From an uncultured Pelagibacteraceae bacterium (GTDB lineage Bacteria; Pseudomonadota; Alphaproteobacteria; Pelagibacterales; Pelagibacteraceae): a DNA stretch of 48,032 nt. Position 1 is the stretch's first letter. Every line of letters starts with the position of its first letter. Under the pieces are notes generated by a model. That model was not told the origin of the DNA and searched no databases. It worked only from the letters and a program-made list of their open reading frames with translations. Both the position numbers and the translations under genes were made by a program. Shown piece by piece: positions 25,273-35,885 of this stretch. Where the stretch lies: positions 1-48,032 of the forward strand of contig CACBEJ010000006.1 in assembly GCA_902538255.1 (NCBI GenBank), read 5' to 3'.

Positions 25273-26651
25273 TTTGTTTTACCTATGATATAGTTTTTAA
25301 TTTTTTCTAAATTATTTTCTAATATATCATAATCTTCTTTTTCATTCAAAATAAACTCAAGTTCTTTTGGTAAATCAGATTTTAAATTAATAGCTTTGGA
25401 AACAGCATCAGGAAATTTACATGGATGTGCAGTTGCTAGTACAATATTATTTCCTCTTAGGTTGTATTTGTCGAAAGCACCATATCCAATTGCTGTGTGC
25501 GGATCTAAAACTACAGAAAATTTTTCATACACCTTTTTAATGACCTCCAAAGTCTCATTCTCACTCAGACTAGCAGATAAAAAATTTTCTCTAATTTTAT
25601 TTAATTTATCATCACCAATTAAATATTTTCCATTCTCTTTAATATTTTTCATATCTGATGAAGTCTGTTTATCATCCTCATTATTAAGATCGAATATAAG
25701 TCTCTCAAAATTACTAGCTATTTGAATATCCATACTGGGAGAAATAGTTTCTGAAACCTTTTCTGCTTCATAACTACCTTTTGATATTGCTCTGTGTAAA
25801 ATGTCGTTTTGATTGGTTGCAACAATTAATTTATTTATAGGCAAGCCCATTTTTTTTGCTAAATATCCAGCATAAACATCTCCAAAATTTCCTGTTGGTA
25901 CTGAAAAATTTGTTGGTTCACCTGTATTTTCAACCAATGAATAACTATAAAAATAATAAACACTTTGAGCAATAATCCTCCCCCAATTAATTGAGTTTAC
26001 TCCTGACATTTTGATATCATTTGAAAACTGCTTATCTGCAAACATAGATTTAACCAGGTTTTGGCAATCATCAAAATTTCCCTTTATAGCTATATTAAAT
26101 ACATTTTCATGTTTACCTGTTGTCATTAATTTTCTTTGAACTGGTGAAACACGATTGTCTGGATGAAGCACAAAAATATTAACATTTTTTTTACCTTTAA
26201 TTGCATCAATTGCTGCAGCACCAGTGTCTCCAGATGTGGCAACAACAATATTAATTTTTTGATTTTCATTTTTTAGGTAATATTCGTAAAAGTTACCTAA
26301 AAGTTGCATAGCAACATCTTTAAAAGCTAGAGTAGGACCATGAAATAATTCTAATATTTTTTTGTCCCCAATCTTTATGAAATCTACAACGTTGTCTTTT
26401 CTAAATGTGGAGTAAGATTTATCAATAATTTTACTCATTTCAGATTCAGACATAAAATTACCTATAAATGGATAAATAATTTTTTTTGCTAACTCTGAAT
26501 AATTAAGTTTTTTTAAATCTCTAATTTCATTTTCCCCATATTTCACTAATGCTTCTGGAATAAATAAACCTCCATCATCGGCAAGACCTTTAATGAAAAC
26601 GTCTTTAAATTCAAAGGTTTTTGACGTGTCTCTTGTACTTACGTATCTCAT
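25269..26651 (-). CDS. thrC: Threonine synthase
   Basis: PLP enzyme that converts O-phosphohomoserine to threonine. It has 460 residues, the long bacterial form. It begins MRYVSTRDTSKTFEFKDVFI. The Schiff-base lysine is in FHGPTLAFKDVAMQLLG, and the phosphate-binding block is VATSGDTGAAAIDAIKG. SVPTGNFGDVYAGYLAKKMG is a further signature. It abuts surf1 upstream (0 nt gap) and overlaps the peroxiredoxin gene downstream. Together with thrB at 23402 it covers the last two steps of threonine synthesis. Confidence 0.96.
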   Translation of the reverse strand: MRYVSTRDTSKTFEFKDVFIKGLADDGGLFIPEALVKYGENEIRDLKKLNYSELAKKIIYPFIGNFMSESEMSKIIDKSYSTFRKDNVVDFIKIGDKKILELFHGPTLAFKDVAMQLLGNFYEYYLKNENQKINIVVATSGDTGAAAIDAIKGKKNVNIFVLHPDNRVSPVQRKLMTTGKHENVFNIAIKGNFDDCQNLVKSMFADKQFSNDIKMSGVNSINWGRIIAQSVYYFYSYSLVENTGEPTNFSVPTGNFGDVYAGYLAKKMGLPINKLIVATNQNDILHRAISKGSYEAEKVSETISPSMDIQIASNFERLIFDLNNEDDKQTSSDMKNIKENGKYLIGDDKLNKIRENFLSASLSENETLEVIKKVYEKFSVVLDPHTAIGYGAFDKYNLRGNNIVLATAHPCKFPDAVSKAINLKSDLPKELEFILNEKEDYDILENNLEKIKNYIIGKTK

Positions 26652-27305
26652 TTAATAATTTTTTTTTCTAAAATATAAATATATTAAAAGAATTGAAATC
26701 GCCATAGAAAACCATGTAATTGCGTACTTCTTATGATTATTTGAAATTTTAGCAGTAATCACTCTTGGTTTTGGAATTTTATAATCACCATTTAAATAGA
26801 TGACATACTCTGAAAAATTTCTACCAGTAAATTTTAAAATATCTTCTCTATCCAAAGTAAACCAATAATTTTTTTCAATATTATTTTTAGGCTTAAATGT
26901 ACTTGGTTTAGTTTGTAGCATAAGAGTGCCGACTATTTGATTTTGATCAACTAAATTTATTTCAGGCAGGTCTTTTTTTTCAAAAGGTATCCACCCCCTA
27001 TTCACTAAGTAATTTTCATCACCAATTTTTATTGGATTAATTACCTCAAATCCAGGTTTCCCTACATCATTTAAATTGTACAAGTAAATTTGTTTGTCAA
27101 AATCAATATCTCCACCTGTCTTTATTCTAAGATAGTTTTTTTTTTCAATGTTAGATAATTCCACCGGGTCGTTTTTTAGAGAATTTTCTATTTGCTCAAT
27201 TAATTCTAATTTCCAATTTAATCTATAAATTTGCCAAAACCCTAGGGAGAGAAGAGTTAAAATAATAAAATAAACAAATACTGAAAATAGAAATTTATTC
27301 TTCAA
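26652..27305 (-). CDS. SURF1 family cytochrome oxidase assembly protein
   Basis: Helps insert heme A into cytochrome oxidase subunit I. It has 217 residues with one membrane helix at each end: the N-terminal one followed by LGFWQIYRLNWKLELIEQIE, and the C-terminal one in YAITWFSMAISILLIYLYFR. The periplasmic part has the family motif LVNRGWIPFEKKD. It lies 9 bp after ctaE. In many alphaproteobacteria a DUF983 gene separates ctaE and surf1; none fits here. Confidence 0.92.
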   Translation of the reverse strand: MKNKFLFSVFVYFIILTLLSLGFWQIYRLNWKLELIEQIENSLKNDPVELSNIEKKNYLRIKTGGDIDFDKQIYLYNLNDVGKPGFEVINPIKIGDENYLVNRGWIPFEKKDLPEINLVDQNQIVGTLMLQTKPSTFKPKNNIEKNYWFTLDREDILKFTGRNFSEYVIYLNGDYKIPKPRVITAKISNNHKKYAITWFSMAISILLIYLYFRKKNY

Positions 27306-27314
27306 GGATAAATA

Positions 27315-28103
27315 TTAACTTCCCCAAATATATATTGCAGCAAATAAAAATAGCCACACTACGTCAACAAAATGCCAGTACCATGCAGCTGCTTCAAATC
27401 CAAAATGATGATCTTTAGTAAAATGACCAAGTCTTCCTCTCCACAAACATACTGCTAAAAATATCGTTCCAATTATGACATGAAAACCATGAAAACCTGT
27501 TGCCATATAAAATACAGCTCCATAAATATGGCCTGAGTAAGTAAAAGTAGCGTGATGGTATTCGTATGCTTGCAATAATGTAAAAAAGAAACCAAGGATT
27601 ACTGTTAAAGTTAACCCTTGAATAAATCCTTTTCTATCATCTTCTAATAAAGAGTGATGGGCCCAAGTGACAGTTGTTCCTGATAATAATAAAACTAAAG
27701 TATTTATCAAAGGAATGTCCCAAGGATCAAATGTTTTAATATCTTTTGGTGGCCATACATTTCCAACAAATTCATTTGGAAACAAACTTATATCAAAGTA
27801 AGCCCAGAACCATGCAACAAAGAACATTACCTCTGAAGCAATAAATAAAGTCATTCCATATCTATGATGAATTTGAACAACAGGAGTGTGATGACCTTGA
27901 TGTTCAGCTTCAATTACAACATCTCTAAACCACATATAAGCACCATAAATTAATAAAGCTAAACCAAGATACATTCCCCATGAAATACCGTTATGCATAT
28001 AAAAAATTGCACCTATAGCTAATACTAAGCATGCAAAAGATGTATAGATTGGCCAGGGACTTGGATCAACTAAGTGGTAATCGTGTTTTTTTTCTGCTGA
28101 CAT
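27315..28103 (-). CDS. ctaE: Cytochrome c oxidase subunit III
   Basis: Membrane core subunit of aa3-type oxidase that carries no redox centre. It has 262 residues and about seven hydrophobic helices. Family blocks: HDYHLVDPSPWPIYTSFACL, the region with GMTLFIASEVMFFVAWFWAY, and C-terminal YWHFVDVVWLFLFAAIYIWG. The conserved Glu in ASEVMFF is present. It lies 9 bp after ctaG and 9 bp before surf1 in the cox operon. Confidence 0.97.
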   Translation of the reverse strand: MSAEKKHDYHLVDPSPWPIYTSFACLVLAIGAIFYMHNGISWGMYLGLALLIYGAYMWFRDVVIEAEHQGHHTPVVQIHHRYGMTLFIASEVMFFVAWFWAYFDISLFPNEFVGNVWPPKDIKTFDPWDIPLINTLVLLLSGTTVTWAHHSLLEDDRKGFIQGLTLTVILGFFFTLLQAYEYHHATFTYSGHIYGAVFYMATGFHGFHVIIGTIFLAVCLWRGRLGHFTKDHHFGFEAAAWYWHFVDVVWLFLFAAIYIWGS

Positions 28104-28112
28104 TCTTGGGGA

Positions 28113-28646
28113 TTATGATTGTTTATAGTAATCTGTCGAGAAAAAAGTGTACGACATAGTTACATCCTGTAGATTTTTTGTAGTTGGATCGTTCACAAGG
28201 TCAGGGTCTAAATAGAAAGTCATTACGTAAGTTGCCTTCTCTCCTGCCTTCAACTCTTGTTTTTCAAAACAAAAACATCCTAATTTACTATAATATTTAC
28301 CAAAACTTGCTGGTGACACGTTAAAACTAGCAACACCATAAGTCGTTTCATTTCCTAAGTTCTCAACTTCAAATTCTATTCTGTTGACCTGGCCAACCTT
28401 TACATCAATCACGTTTGATTTTGCCTTAAAATTCCATTCAAGATTGTTTACATTTGTATCAAACCTCACGCTAACAACCTTATCTAACACTATTTTAGGA
28501 GCATCTTTAGATACCTGCGTTGTTCCACCGAAGCCTGTAACTCTGCAAAACAAATCATACAAAGGCACTGCCGCAAAAGACAATCCCAACATAAGGACAA
28601 AAATCCCAGCTAAAAGTAAAGGAGTTAATGTTTTGCCTTTAATCAT
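28113..28646 (-). CDS. ctaG: Cytochrome c oxidase assembly protein CtaG (Cox11)
   Basis: Copper chaperone that builds the CuB site of subunit I. It has 177 residues. A single N-terminal membrane helix (LLLAGIFVLMLGLSFAAVPL) is followed by YDLFCRVTGFGGTT. The copper-binding CFCF motif is in KLGCFCFEKQELKAGE. The periplasmic Ig-like domain ends TMSYTFFSTD. Its ATG overlaps the stop of the 41-residue gene upstream (ATGA), so the two are translationally coupled. Confidence 0.96.
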   Translation of the reverse strand: MIKGKTLTPLLLAGIFVLMLGLSFAAVPLYDLFCRVTGFGGTTQVSKDAPKIVLDKVVSVRFDTNVNNLEWNFKAKSNVIDVKVGQVNRIEFEVENLGNETTYGVASFNVSPASFGKYYSKLGCFCFEKQELKAGEKATYVMTFYLDPDLVNDPTTKNLQDVTMSYTFFSTDYYKQS

Positions 28647-28768
28647 ATCTGTCTATCAAATACTCCAACGTTGTATAAAGTAAAAATAAATAAAAATACC
28701 ATAAATGCTAAAATTGCTATAGCAGTGATAATATTTTTTTTCTTTGTTTTTTTGTCAGGTGTCATCAT
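28643..28768 (-). CDS. 41-residue single-span membrane protein in the cox operon
   Basis: The frame from the ATG at 28768 encodes MMTPDKKTKKKNIITAIAIL, then AFMVFLFIFTLYNVGVFDRQ and a final I: a basic N-terminus, one membrane helix and a short polar tail. The start overlaps the ctaB stop as ATGA and the stop overlaps the ctaG start as ATGA, so it fills the gap between them exactly. A small gene at this position (sometimes called coxF) is known between ctaB and ctaG in other alphaproteobacteria; homology with those is not shown here. The positive-inside rule predicts the N-terminus in the cytoplasm. Function unknown; a role in oxidase assembly is inference. Confidence 0.8.
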   Translation of the reverse strand: MMTPDKKTKKKNIITAIAILAFMVFLFIFTLYNVGVFDRQI

Positions 28769-29676
28769 AAAATTTTATCAATTAAAAAAAGAACAAAAAT
28801 TAAAAATAAATACAAAATTGAATATCCAAAAATAGATTTTGCTTTTTTTGCGTCAAATTTGTTTTTTTTAAATTTATAAAGGTCGAAACATAAATAATTA
28901 TAATAAATTGTCAAAATTAATGATGGAATTAAAAAAGTTATACCCACAAAGCCAATAGCATAAGGTAAAACAATTATTGGTAACATTGTTAAAGAATAAA
29001 CAAATATGTTTAATTTTGTACTCTCAACGCCATTTGTTAGTGGAAGCATTGGAATCTTCGCTTTTTTGTAATCATCTGATTTATACAAACTTAAAGCCCA
29101 AAAATGTGAAGGCGTCCAAAAGAATATAATCAAAAAGAATGTTATTGGCTCAAAAGTTAAAGAATTAGTAGCTATAGTCCAGCCAATTACTGGAGGCAGT
29201 GCTCCCGCGGCTCCTCCAATTACTATATTCTGCGGAGTTTTTCTTTTCAACCAAATTGTATAAACAAATACATAAAACAATATAGTAAAAAGTAATAAAC
29301 TAGCTGATATTCTGTTTGAATAATAATCAAGCGCAATTACAGAAAAAATCGAAAGAGAAACTCCAAATACTAGTGCTTGATTTCTATTTACCTTGCCTGT
29401 CGGAATTGGCCTCAAACAAGTTCTTGTCATAAGAGCATCTAAATCTGACTCGTACCACATATTTAAAGCCCCAGCTGCTCCTGCTCCAATTGAAACTAAA
29501 ATTATTCCGATGATTGCATCTTTTGTTGGAATTATATTTGGAGCCATTAACAATCCAACTGCACATGTAAAGATAACCAAAGACATTACTCTTGGCTTCA
29601 TTAATTTAAATAATTCAGATAAATTAAAGGCGTCTTCTTGAGATAAGTTTCTATTTTTTAATTTAGACTTAATCAT
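28765..29676 (-). CDS. ctaB: Protoheme IX farnesyltransferase (heme O synthase)
   Basis: UbiA-superfamily membrane enzyme that farnesylates heme B to heme O, the precursor of heme A. It has 303 residues and many hydrophobic helices. The first Asp-rich motif is in ALNMWYESDLDALMTRTCLR, followed by PIPTGKV. LFKLMKPRVMSLVIFTCAVG is the N-terminal block. It sits between ctaD and the small membrane protein gene. UbiA proper, from the same superfamily, is at 35886. Confidence 0.96.
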   Translation of the reverse strand: MIKSKLKNRNLSQEDAFNLSELFKLMKPRVMSLVIFTCAVGLLMAPNIIPTKDAIIGIILVSIGAGAAGALNMWYESDLDALMTRTCLRPIPTGKVNRNQALVFGVSLSIFSVIALDYYSNRISASLLLFTILFYVFVYTIWLKRKTPQNIVIGGAAGALPPVIGWTIATNSLTFEPITFFLIIFFWTPSHFWALSLYKSDDYKKAKIPMLPLTNGVESTKLNIFVYSLTMLPIIVLPYAIGFVGITFLIPSLILTIYYNYLCFDLYKFKKNKFDAKKAKSIFGYSILYLFLIFVLFLIDKIL

Positions 29677-29709
29677 TAATTTAAAGTTAAAAAATCTTGT
29701 TTGTTATAC

Positions 29710-32161
<2,452 letters not shown>

Positions 32162-32223
32162 TTTTTTTAACCTATATAGAGTGTCTTTTAAAAAAATACA
32201 CTTTTACTTTTAGCGACAAAATA

Positions 32224-32922
32224 TCAATTAATGGCGTAATTTATGATCGATAGAGCAGAAATTACAGCGGTTTCAGATCTCAAGATGTTTTCATTGATTT
32301 TAACAGACTGAACACCATTAAATTTGAGAATCTCTTCCCTCTCCTGCTCAGAAAAATCTCCTTCAGGCCCTATGATTACGCAAATGGGTTTAGTTGTTAA
32401 CTTTGTAAGATCAATTTTTGTATTAGTAGTATTGAGGTCAGTAAATATTAAATCCATATCATTACTTAGAAAGCTTTTTAATTTTTGAGGATGCTCAATT
32501 GATGGAACTGTTATTCTATTTGACTGTTCAGCTGCTTCTATGATTACTTTTTCCAATCTCTCTTTATTTATCTTTCTAACAATCGTTCTTTCAAAGATTA
32601 TTGGTAAAAACTTAGTTACACCAAGCTCTGTAGCTTTTTGGATCATGAAATTAAAATAATTTGATTTGATTGGAGAGAAAGCTAGCCAAAGATTTTTGGT
32701 ATTTTCTTTATGTCTTAATTGTTTCGTAACATAAAATTCAACTATGCTTTTTGTGATATTTGAGATTTTCACTTCCCATTCACCATTGCTATTAAAAAGA
32801 GAAAAAACTTCTTTCTCTTTAAGTCTCATAACTTTTGAAACATAGTGAGATTGAAATTTATCAAGTTTGTCAGTCAAATTAAGAGATAAACTTTTTGAAT
32901 AAAATAATCTAATGTTACTCAT
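32224..32922 (-). CDS. rsmE: 16S rRNA (uracil-1498-N3)-methyltransferase
   Basis: SPOUT-class methyltransferase acting on 16S rRNA in the 30S subunit. It has 232 residues. It begins with a PUA-like domain (MSNIRLFYSKSLSLNLTDKL; HYVSKVMRLKEKEVFSLFN). The methyltransferase part has IQKATELGVTKFLPIIFERT, IIEAAEQSNRITVPSI, IGPEGDFSEQEREEI and ILRSETAVISALSIINYA. It lies upstream of ctaC on the same strand and faces the dehalogenase gene across 16 bp. Confidence 0.95.
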   Translation of the reverse strand: MSNIRLFYSKSLSLNLTDKLDKFQSHYVSKVMRLKEKEVFSLFNSNGEWEVKISNITKSIVEFYVTKQLRHKENTKNLWLAFSPIKSNYFNFMIQKATELGVTKFLPIIFERTIVRKINKERLEKVIIEAAEQSNRITVPSIEHPQKLKSFLSNDMDLIFTDLNTTNTKIDLTKLTTKPICVIIGPEGDFSEQEREEILKFNGVQSVKINENILRSETAVISALSIINYAIN

Positions 32923-32938
32923 ATTGATAAGTTAGTTT

Positions 32939-33601
32939 ATGAAAAATATTAAAGCAATAATTTTTGATGCTTATGGCACTTTATTTGATGTCAACTCAGC
33001 TGCTGAAAAATGTAAAGATAAAATAGGAGATAAGTGGGAAGGTTTCGCCAATTATTGGAGAACAACACAATTAGAATATACTTGGCTGAGAAGTTTAATG
33101 AAACGTCATAAGGATTTTTGGCAAGTGACAGAGGACAGTTTGGATAAATCAATGAAAACTTATGAAATAGACTCTTCTATGAGAAATGAATTGTTAAACC
33201 TTTATAAAATTCTTTCACCATTTAAAGAAGTGCCTGAAGTTTTAAAATCATTAAAAGATAAAAATTTAAAAATTGCCATTCTTTCAAATGGTACACCTTC
33301 TCTTCTTAATGAATTGGTTAAGAGCAATAATTTAGAAAATATATTTGATGATATTTTTTCAATTGAAGAGGTTCGAGTTTATAAACCAGACTCTAAAGTT
33401 TACGATATACCAATTAAAAAATATAATATTAAAAAAAATGAAGTTGCTTTTTTAAGTGCTAACACTTGGGATATATCTGGTGGTGGAAATTATGGATATA
33501 ATTCTATTTGGGTTAATAGAAAGAATAATACTTTTGATAATCTAGATTATGTACCAAAACATAAAATTAAAGATCTTAGCAAGTTACTTGATATAATATA
33601 A
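32939..33601 (+). CDS. Haloacid dehalogenase, type II (HAD superfamily)
   Basis: Predicted to hydrolyse (S)-2-haloacids to 2-hydroxyacids. The 220-residue protein shows the L-DEX pattern: nucleophile Asp in IIFDAYGTLFDVNSAAEKC, the substrate Arg in WRTTQLEYTWLRSLM, ILSNGTPSLLNELV, the Lys in VYKPDSKVYDI and SANTWDISGGGNYGYNSIWV. That residue set separates it from generic HAD phosphatases. Whether halogenated acids are the natural substrate is not certain. It starts 16 bp from the divergent rsmE and is 20 bp before the pirin gene. Confidence 0.85.
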   Translation: MKNIKAIIFDAYGTLFDVNSAAEKCKDKIGDKWEGFANYWRTTQLEYTWLRSLMKRHKDFWQVTEDSLDKSMKTYEIDSSMRNELLNLYKILSPFKEVPEVLKSLKDKNLKIAILSNGTPSLLNELVKSNNLENIFDDIFSIEEVRVYKPDSKVYDIPIKKYNIKKNEVAFLSANTWDISGGGNYGYNSIWVNRKNNTFDNLDYVPKHKIKDLSKLLDII

Positions 33602-33621
33602 ATAATTCTTATTTATGAAAT

Positions 33622-34458
33622 ATGAAAAATATTGAAGTTAGTAAAATTATTGATCCTATTCCAGCTTCTGATGGTGCTGGAGTTAAATTAAAAAGAAGTA
33701 TTGGTATTGAGCCAAATTATTTTGATCCTTTCTTAATGCTTGATGAATTTGGATCAGAAAATAGTGAAGATTATGTTGCAGGTTTTCCACCCCACCCTCA
33801 TAGAGGAATTGAAACAGTCACTTATATGTTAGCTGGAGATTTTGAGCATAAAGATAGTACAGGTGGTGAAGGTAGAATGACTGCGGGGGATGTTCAATGG
33901 ATGAAAACAGGCAGTGGGATTATTCATTCTGAAATGCCCGCAATGAAAGAAGGCAAACTTCATGGTTTTCAATTATGGATTAATATGCCTGCTAAATTAA
34001 AGATGAGTAAGCCAGAATACATTTATATTGATGCAGATAAAATGAGTACTCATAAAGATGATGATAAACAGGTTAAAGCAATAGCTGGAAAATTTGAAAA
34101 AGCTGAAGGGCCAGTCAAAGGACATAACGTTGAGCCAGTTTATTTTGATGTCGAGCTTAACAAAGATAAGGAATTTAATTTTAAATTACCATCTACTCAT
34201 AATACTTTTATTTATTTAATTAATGGTGAAATAAAAATTGGTAAAGATAAGCACAATCAAGTTATAGATAGCACTTTAATATTGCTAACTAAGGGTGAAA
34301 ATTTAAGTATTAAGGCTAAATCAAATGCTAAGTTTTTAGTAATTTCGGGTAAACCAATTAATGAGGAAATAGCTAGAGGTGGACCATTTGTAATGAATAC
34401 AAAAGCAGAGATCTTGCAAGCAGTTCAAGATTATCATAATGGTACATTTGTAAAATAA
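33622..34458 (+). CDS. Pirin family protein
   Basis: Bicupin protein. It has 278 residues. The N-terminal cupin carries the metal-binding histidines in GFPPHPHRGIETVTYMLAGD, FEHKDSTGGEGRMTAGDVQW and GSGIIHSEMP. The C-terminal domain includes YLINGEIKIG and ends FVMNTKAEILQAVQDYHNGT, as in pirins. Some bacterial pirins have quercetinase activity, others act as regulators; the sequence does not decide. It lies 3 bp before a quinone oxidoreductase gene. Confidence 0.92.
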   Translation: MKNIEVSKIIDPIPASDGAGVKLKRSIGIEPNYFDPFLMLDEFGSENSEDYVAGFPPHPHRGIETVTYMLAGDFEHKDSTGGEGRMTAGDVQWMKTGSGIIHSEMPAMKEGKLHGFQLWINMPAKLKMSKPEYIYIDADKMSTHKDDDKQVKAIAGKFEKAEGPVKGHNVEPVYFDVELNKDKEFNFKLPSTHNTFIYLINGEIKIGKDKHNQVIDSTLILLTKGENLSIKAKSNAKFLVISGKPINEEIARGGPFVMNTKAEILQAVQDYHNGTFVK

Positions 34459-34461
34459 ATA

Positions 34462-35436
34462 ATGAAAGCTGTAGAAATAAATAAAAATGGTGGACCTGAA
34501 GTCTTAGAAATTAAAGATATTTCTTTGAGTAAGCCTGGACCTGGTGAAGTAACTATTGAACAGAAAGCTATTGGTCTTAACTATATCGATACTTATCATA
34601 GATCTGGTTTATACCCATTAAAACTCCCAATTGGTTTAGGTTTAGAAGGTGCTGGAATTATTACTGATGTTGGGGACAACGTAAAAAACTTTAAAGTTGG
34701 TGACAAGATTTCATATGCTGGTATCCCACTAGGCTCATATTGTTCACACAGAAATTACCCAACTAAGAATTTAGTAAATGTACCAGATGGCATTGATCTT
34801 GAAATAGCTGCAACTTTAATGACAAAAGGATTAACAACTTTTTATCTTTTGCATAAAACCTATATAGTTAAATCAGGTGAAACAATTTTATTTCATGCAG
34901 CTGCTGGAGGTGTTGGTCAGATTTTTGGACAATGGGCAAAAAGTTTAGGTTGTAATGTTATAGGTACAGTTGGATCTGATGAAAAAATAAATATAGCAAA
35001 AGAAAATGGTTACGATCATGTAATTAATTATAATAAAGAAGATTTTGCAAAAAAGGTTTTGGAAATCACTAATGGTAAAGGTGTTCCTGTTGTCTACGAT
35101 GGTGTAGGTAAAGATACATTAGATGGATCAATTGAATGTTTAGCAGTAAGAGGAATGATGGTTTCATTTGGAAATGCATCTGGACCATTATCTGATATTA
35201 ATGTCCCAAAAGTTATTCAACCTAAAGGCCTGTATCTTGTAAGACCCTCTATGCAACAATACCTATCTACAAGAGAAGAGTTAGATGAAGCATCAAAAAC
35301 AATGTTTGAAAAAATTAGCTCTGGTAAAATAAAAATAAAAATTTTTAAAAAGTACAAGCTAGAGGAAGTTATTAAAGCGCATCAGGATCTTGAAGGACGA
35401 AAAATTTTTGGCCCCGCCGTTATAGTTCCTAATTAA
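34462..35436 (+). CDS. NADPH:quinone oxidoreductase-like, zinc-free MDR family
   Basis: It has 324 residues with the QOR pattern: MKAVEINKNGGPEVLEIKDI, LNYIDTYHRSGLYPLKLPIG, GLEGAGIITDVGDNVKNFKV, and the nucleotide-binding loop FHAAAGGVGQIFGQWAKSLG. It ends KAHQDLEGRKIFGPAVIVPN. No structural or catalytic zinc cysteines are seen, so it belongs to the quinone reductase branch rather than zinc alcohol dehydrogenases. The true acceptor is unknown. Its stop region overlaps the convergent DUF2721 gene by 8 nt. Confidence 0.9.
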   Translation: MKAVEINKNGGPEVLEIKDISLSKPGPGEVTIEQKAIGLNYIDTYHRSGLYPLKLPIGLGLEGAGIITDVGDNVKNFKVGDKISYAGIPLGSYCSHRNYPTKNLVNVPDGIDLEIAATLMTKGLTTFYLLHKTYIVKSGETILFHAAAGGVGQIFGQWAKSLGCNVIGTVGSDEKINIAKENGYDHVINYNKEDFAKKVLEITNGKGVPVVYDGVGKDTLDGSIECLAVRGMMVSFGNASGPLSDINVPKVIQPKGLYLVRPSMQQYLSTREELDEASKTMFEKISSGKIKIKIFKKYKLEEVIKAHQDLEGRKIFGPAVIVPN

Positions 35437-35833
35437 CATCAACATCCATATCTGACATATGAAGCTTTAGAGCATTTGTTGAAATTTGAATTTCTCTAAT
35501 AAAAAAAATTATAGATATAATCATAGATAAACAACAAGATCCAAAAATTACGCGAGCCAAAAAAAGCTCATCAAGATACAAAGCAAATACTGTCAACATG
35601 TTAAAAAGGAATCCAAAAGAAGCAAACAATATCGTCCATCTTAAAAGAGTAATTCTTCCACTTAAATTCATAAACTGTTTCTTCCATTCTGGGGGTATAT
35701 GTTTTTCATAAACATGCTCATCGTGAAGCTGCCTAATTAAGATACTTAAAGAATGAAATCTATTACTATATACAGCCATCATTAATGGTATTGCTGGAAA
35801 CATTAGTGCTGTGACAGTGTAATCTATATTCAT
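35429..35833 (-). CDS. DUF2721 family membrane protein
   Basis: The 134-residue protein begins MNIDYTVTALMFPAIPLMMA, followed by VYSNRFHSLSILIRQLHDEH, the DUF2721 pattern, and has three hydrophobic segments (near the N-terminus, around residue 72 and around 95). Function is unknown. It stands alone on the minus strand between the quinone oxidoreductase gene and ubiA, with 52 bp to ubiA that hold a candidate promoter for ubiA. Confidence 0.75.
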   Translation of the reverse strand: MNIDYTVTALMFPAIPLMMAVYSNRFHSLSILIRQLHDEHVYEKHIPPEWKKQFMNLSGRITLLRWTILFASFGFLFNMLTVFALYLDELFLARVIFGSCCLSMIISIIFFIREIQISTNALKLHMSDMDVDVN

Positions 35834-35843
35834 ACGAATCAGT

Positions 35844-35872
35844 TTGATTATGAAACTAGGCTTTGTTATTTA
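35844..35872 (+). promoter_or_regulatory. Putative sigma-70 promoter for ubiA-msbA-waaA-lpxK
   Basis: TTGATT (35844-35849) and TATTTA (35867-35872) are separated by exactly 17 bp. The ubiA ATG follows at 35886, implying a leader of only a few nucleotides. A GANTC site (GAATC, 35836-35840) lies just upstream of the -35 box. Confidence 0.35.
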
Positions 35873-35885
35873 CAAGTAAAAAATT

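Noticed and set aside
29384..29641. Open frames on both strands within ctaB
   Set aside because: They are in other frames of the heme O synthase gene and have no motifs.
32162..32223. Possible terminator or riboswitch upstream of ctaC
   Set aside because: Short T and A tracts are present but I could not build a stable stem, and 62 bp is too short for a known riboswitch with expression platform.
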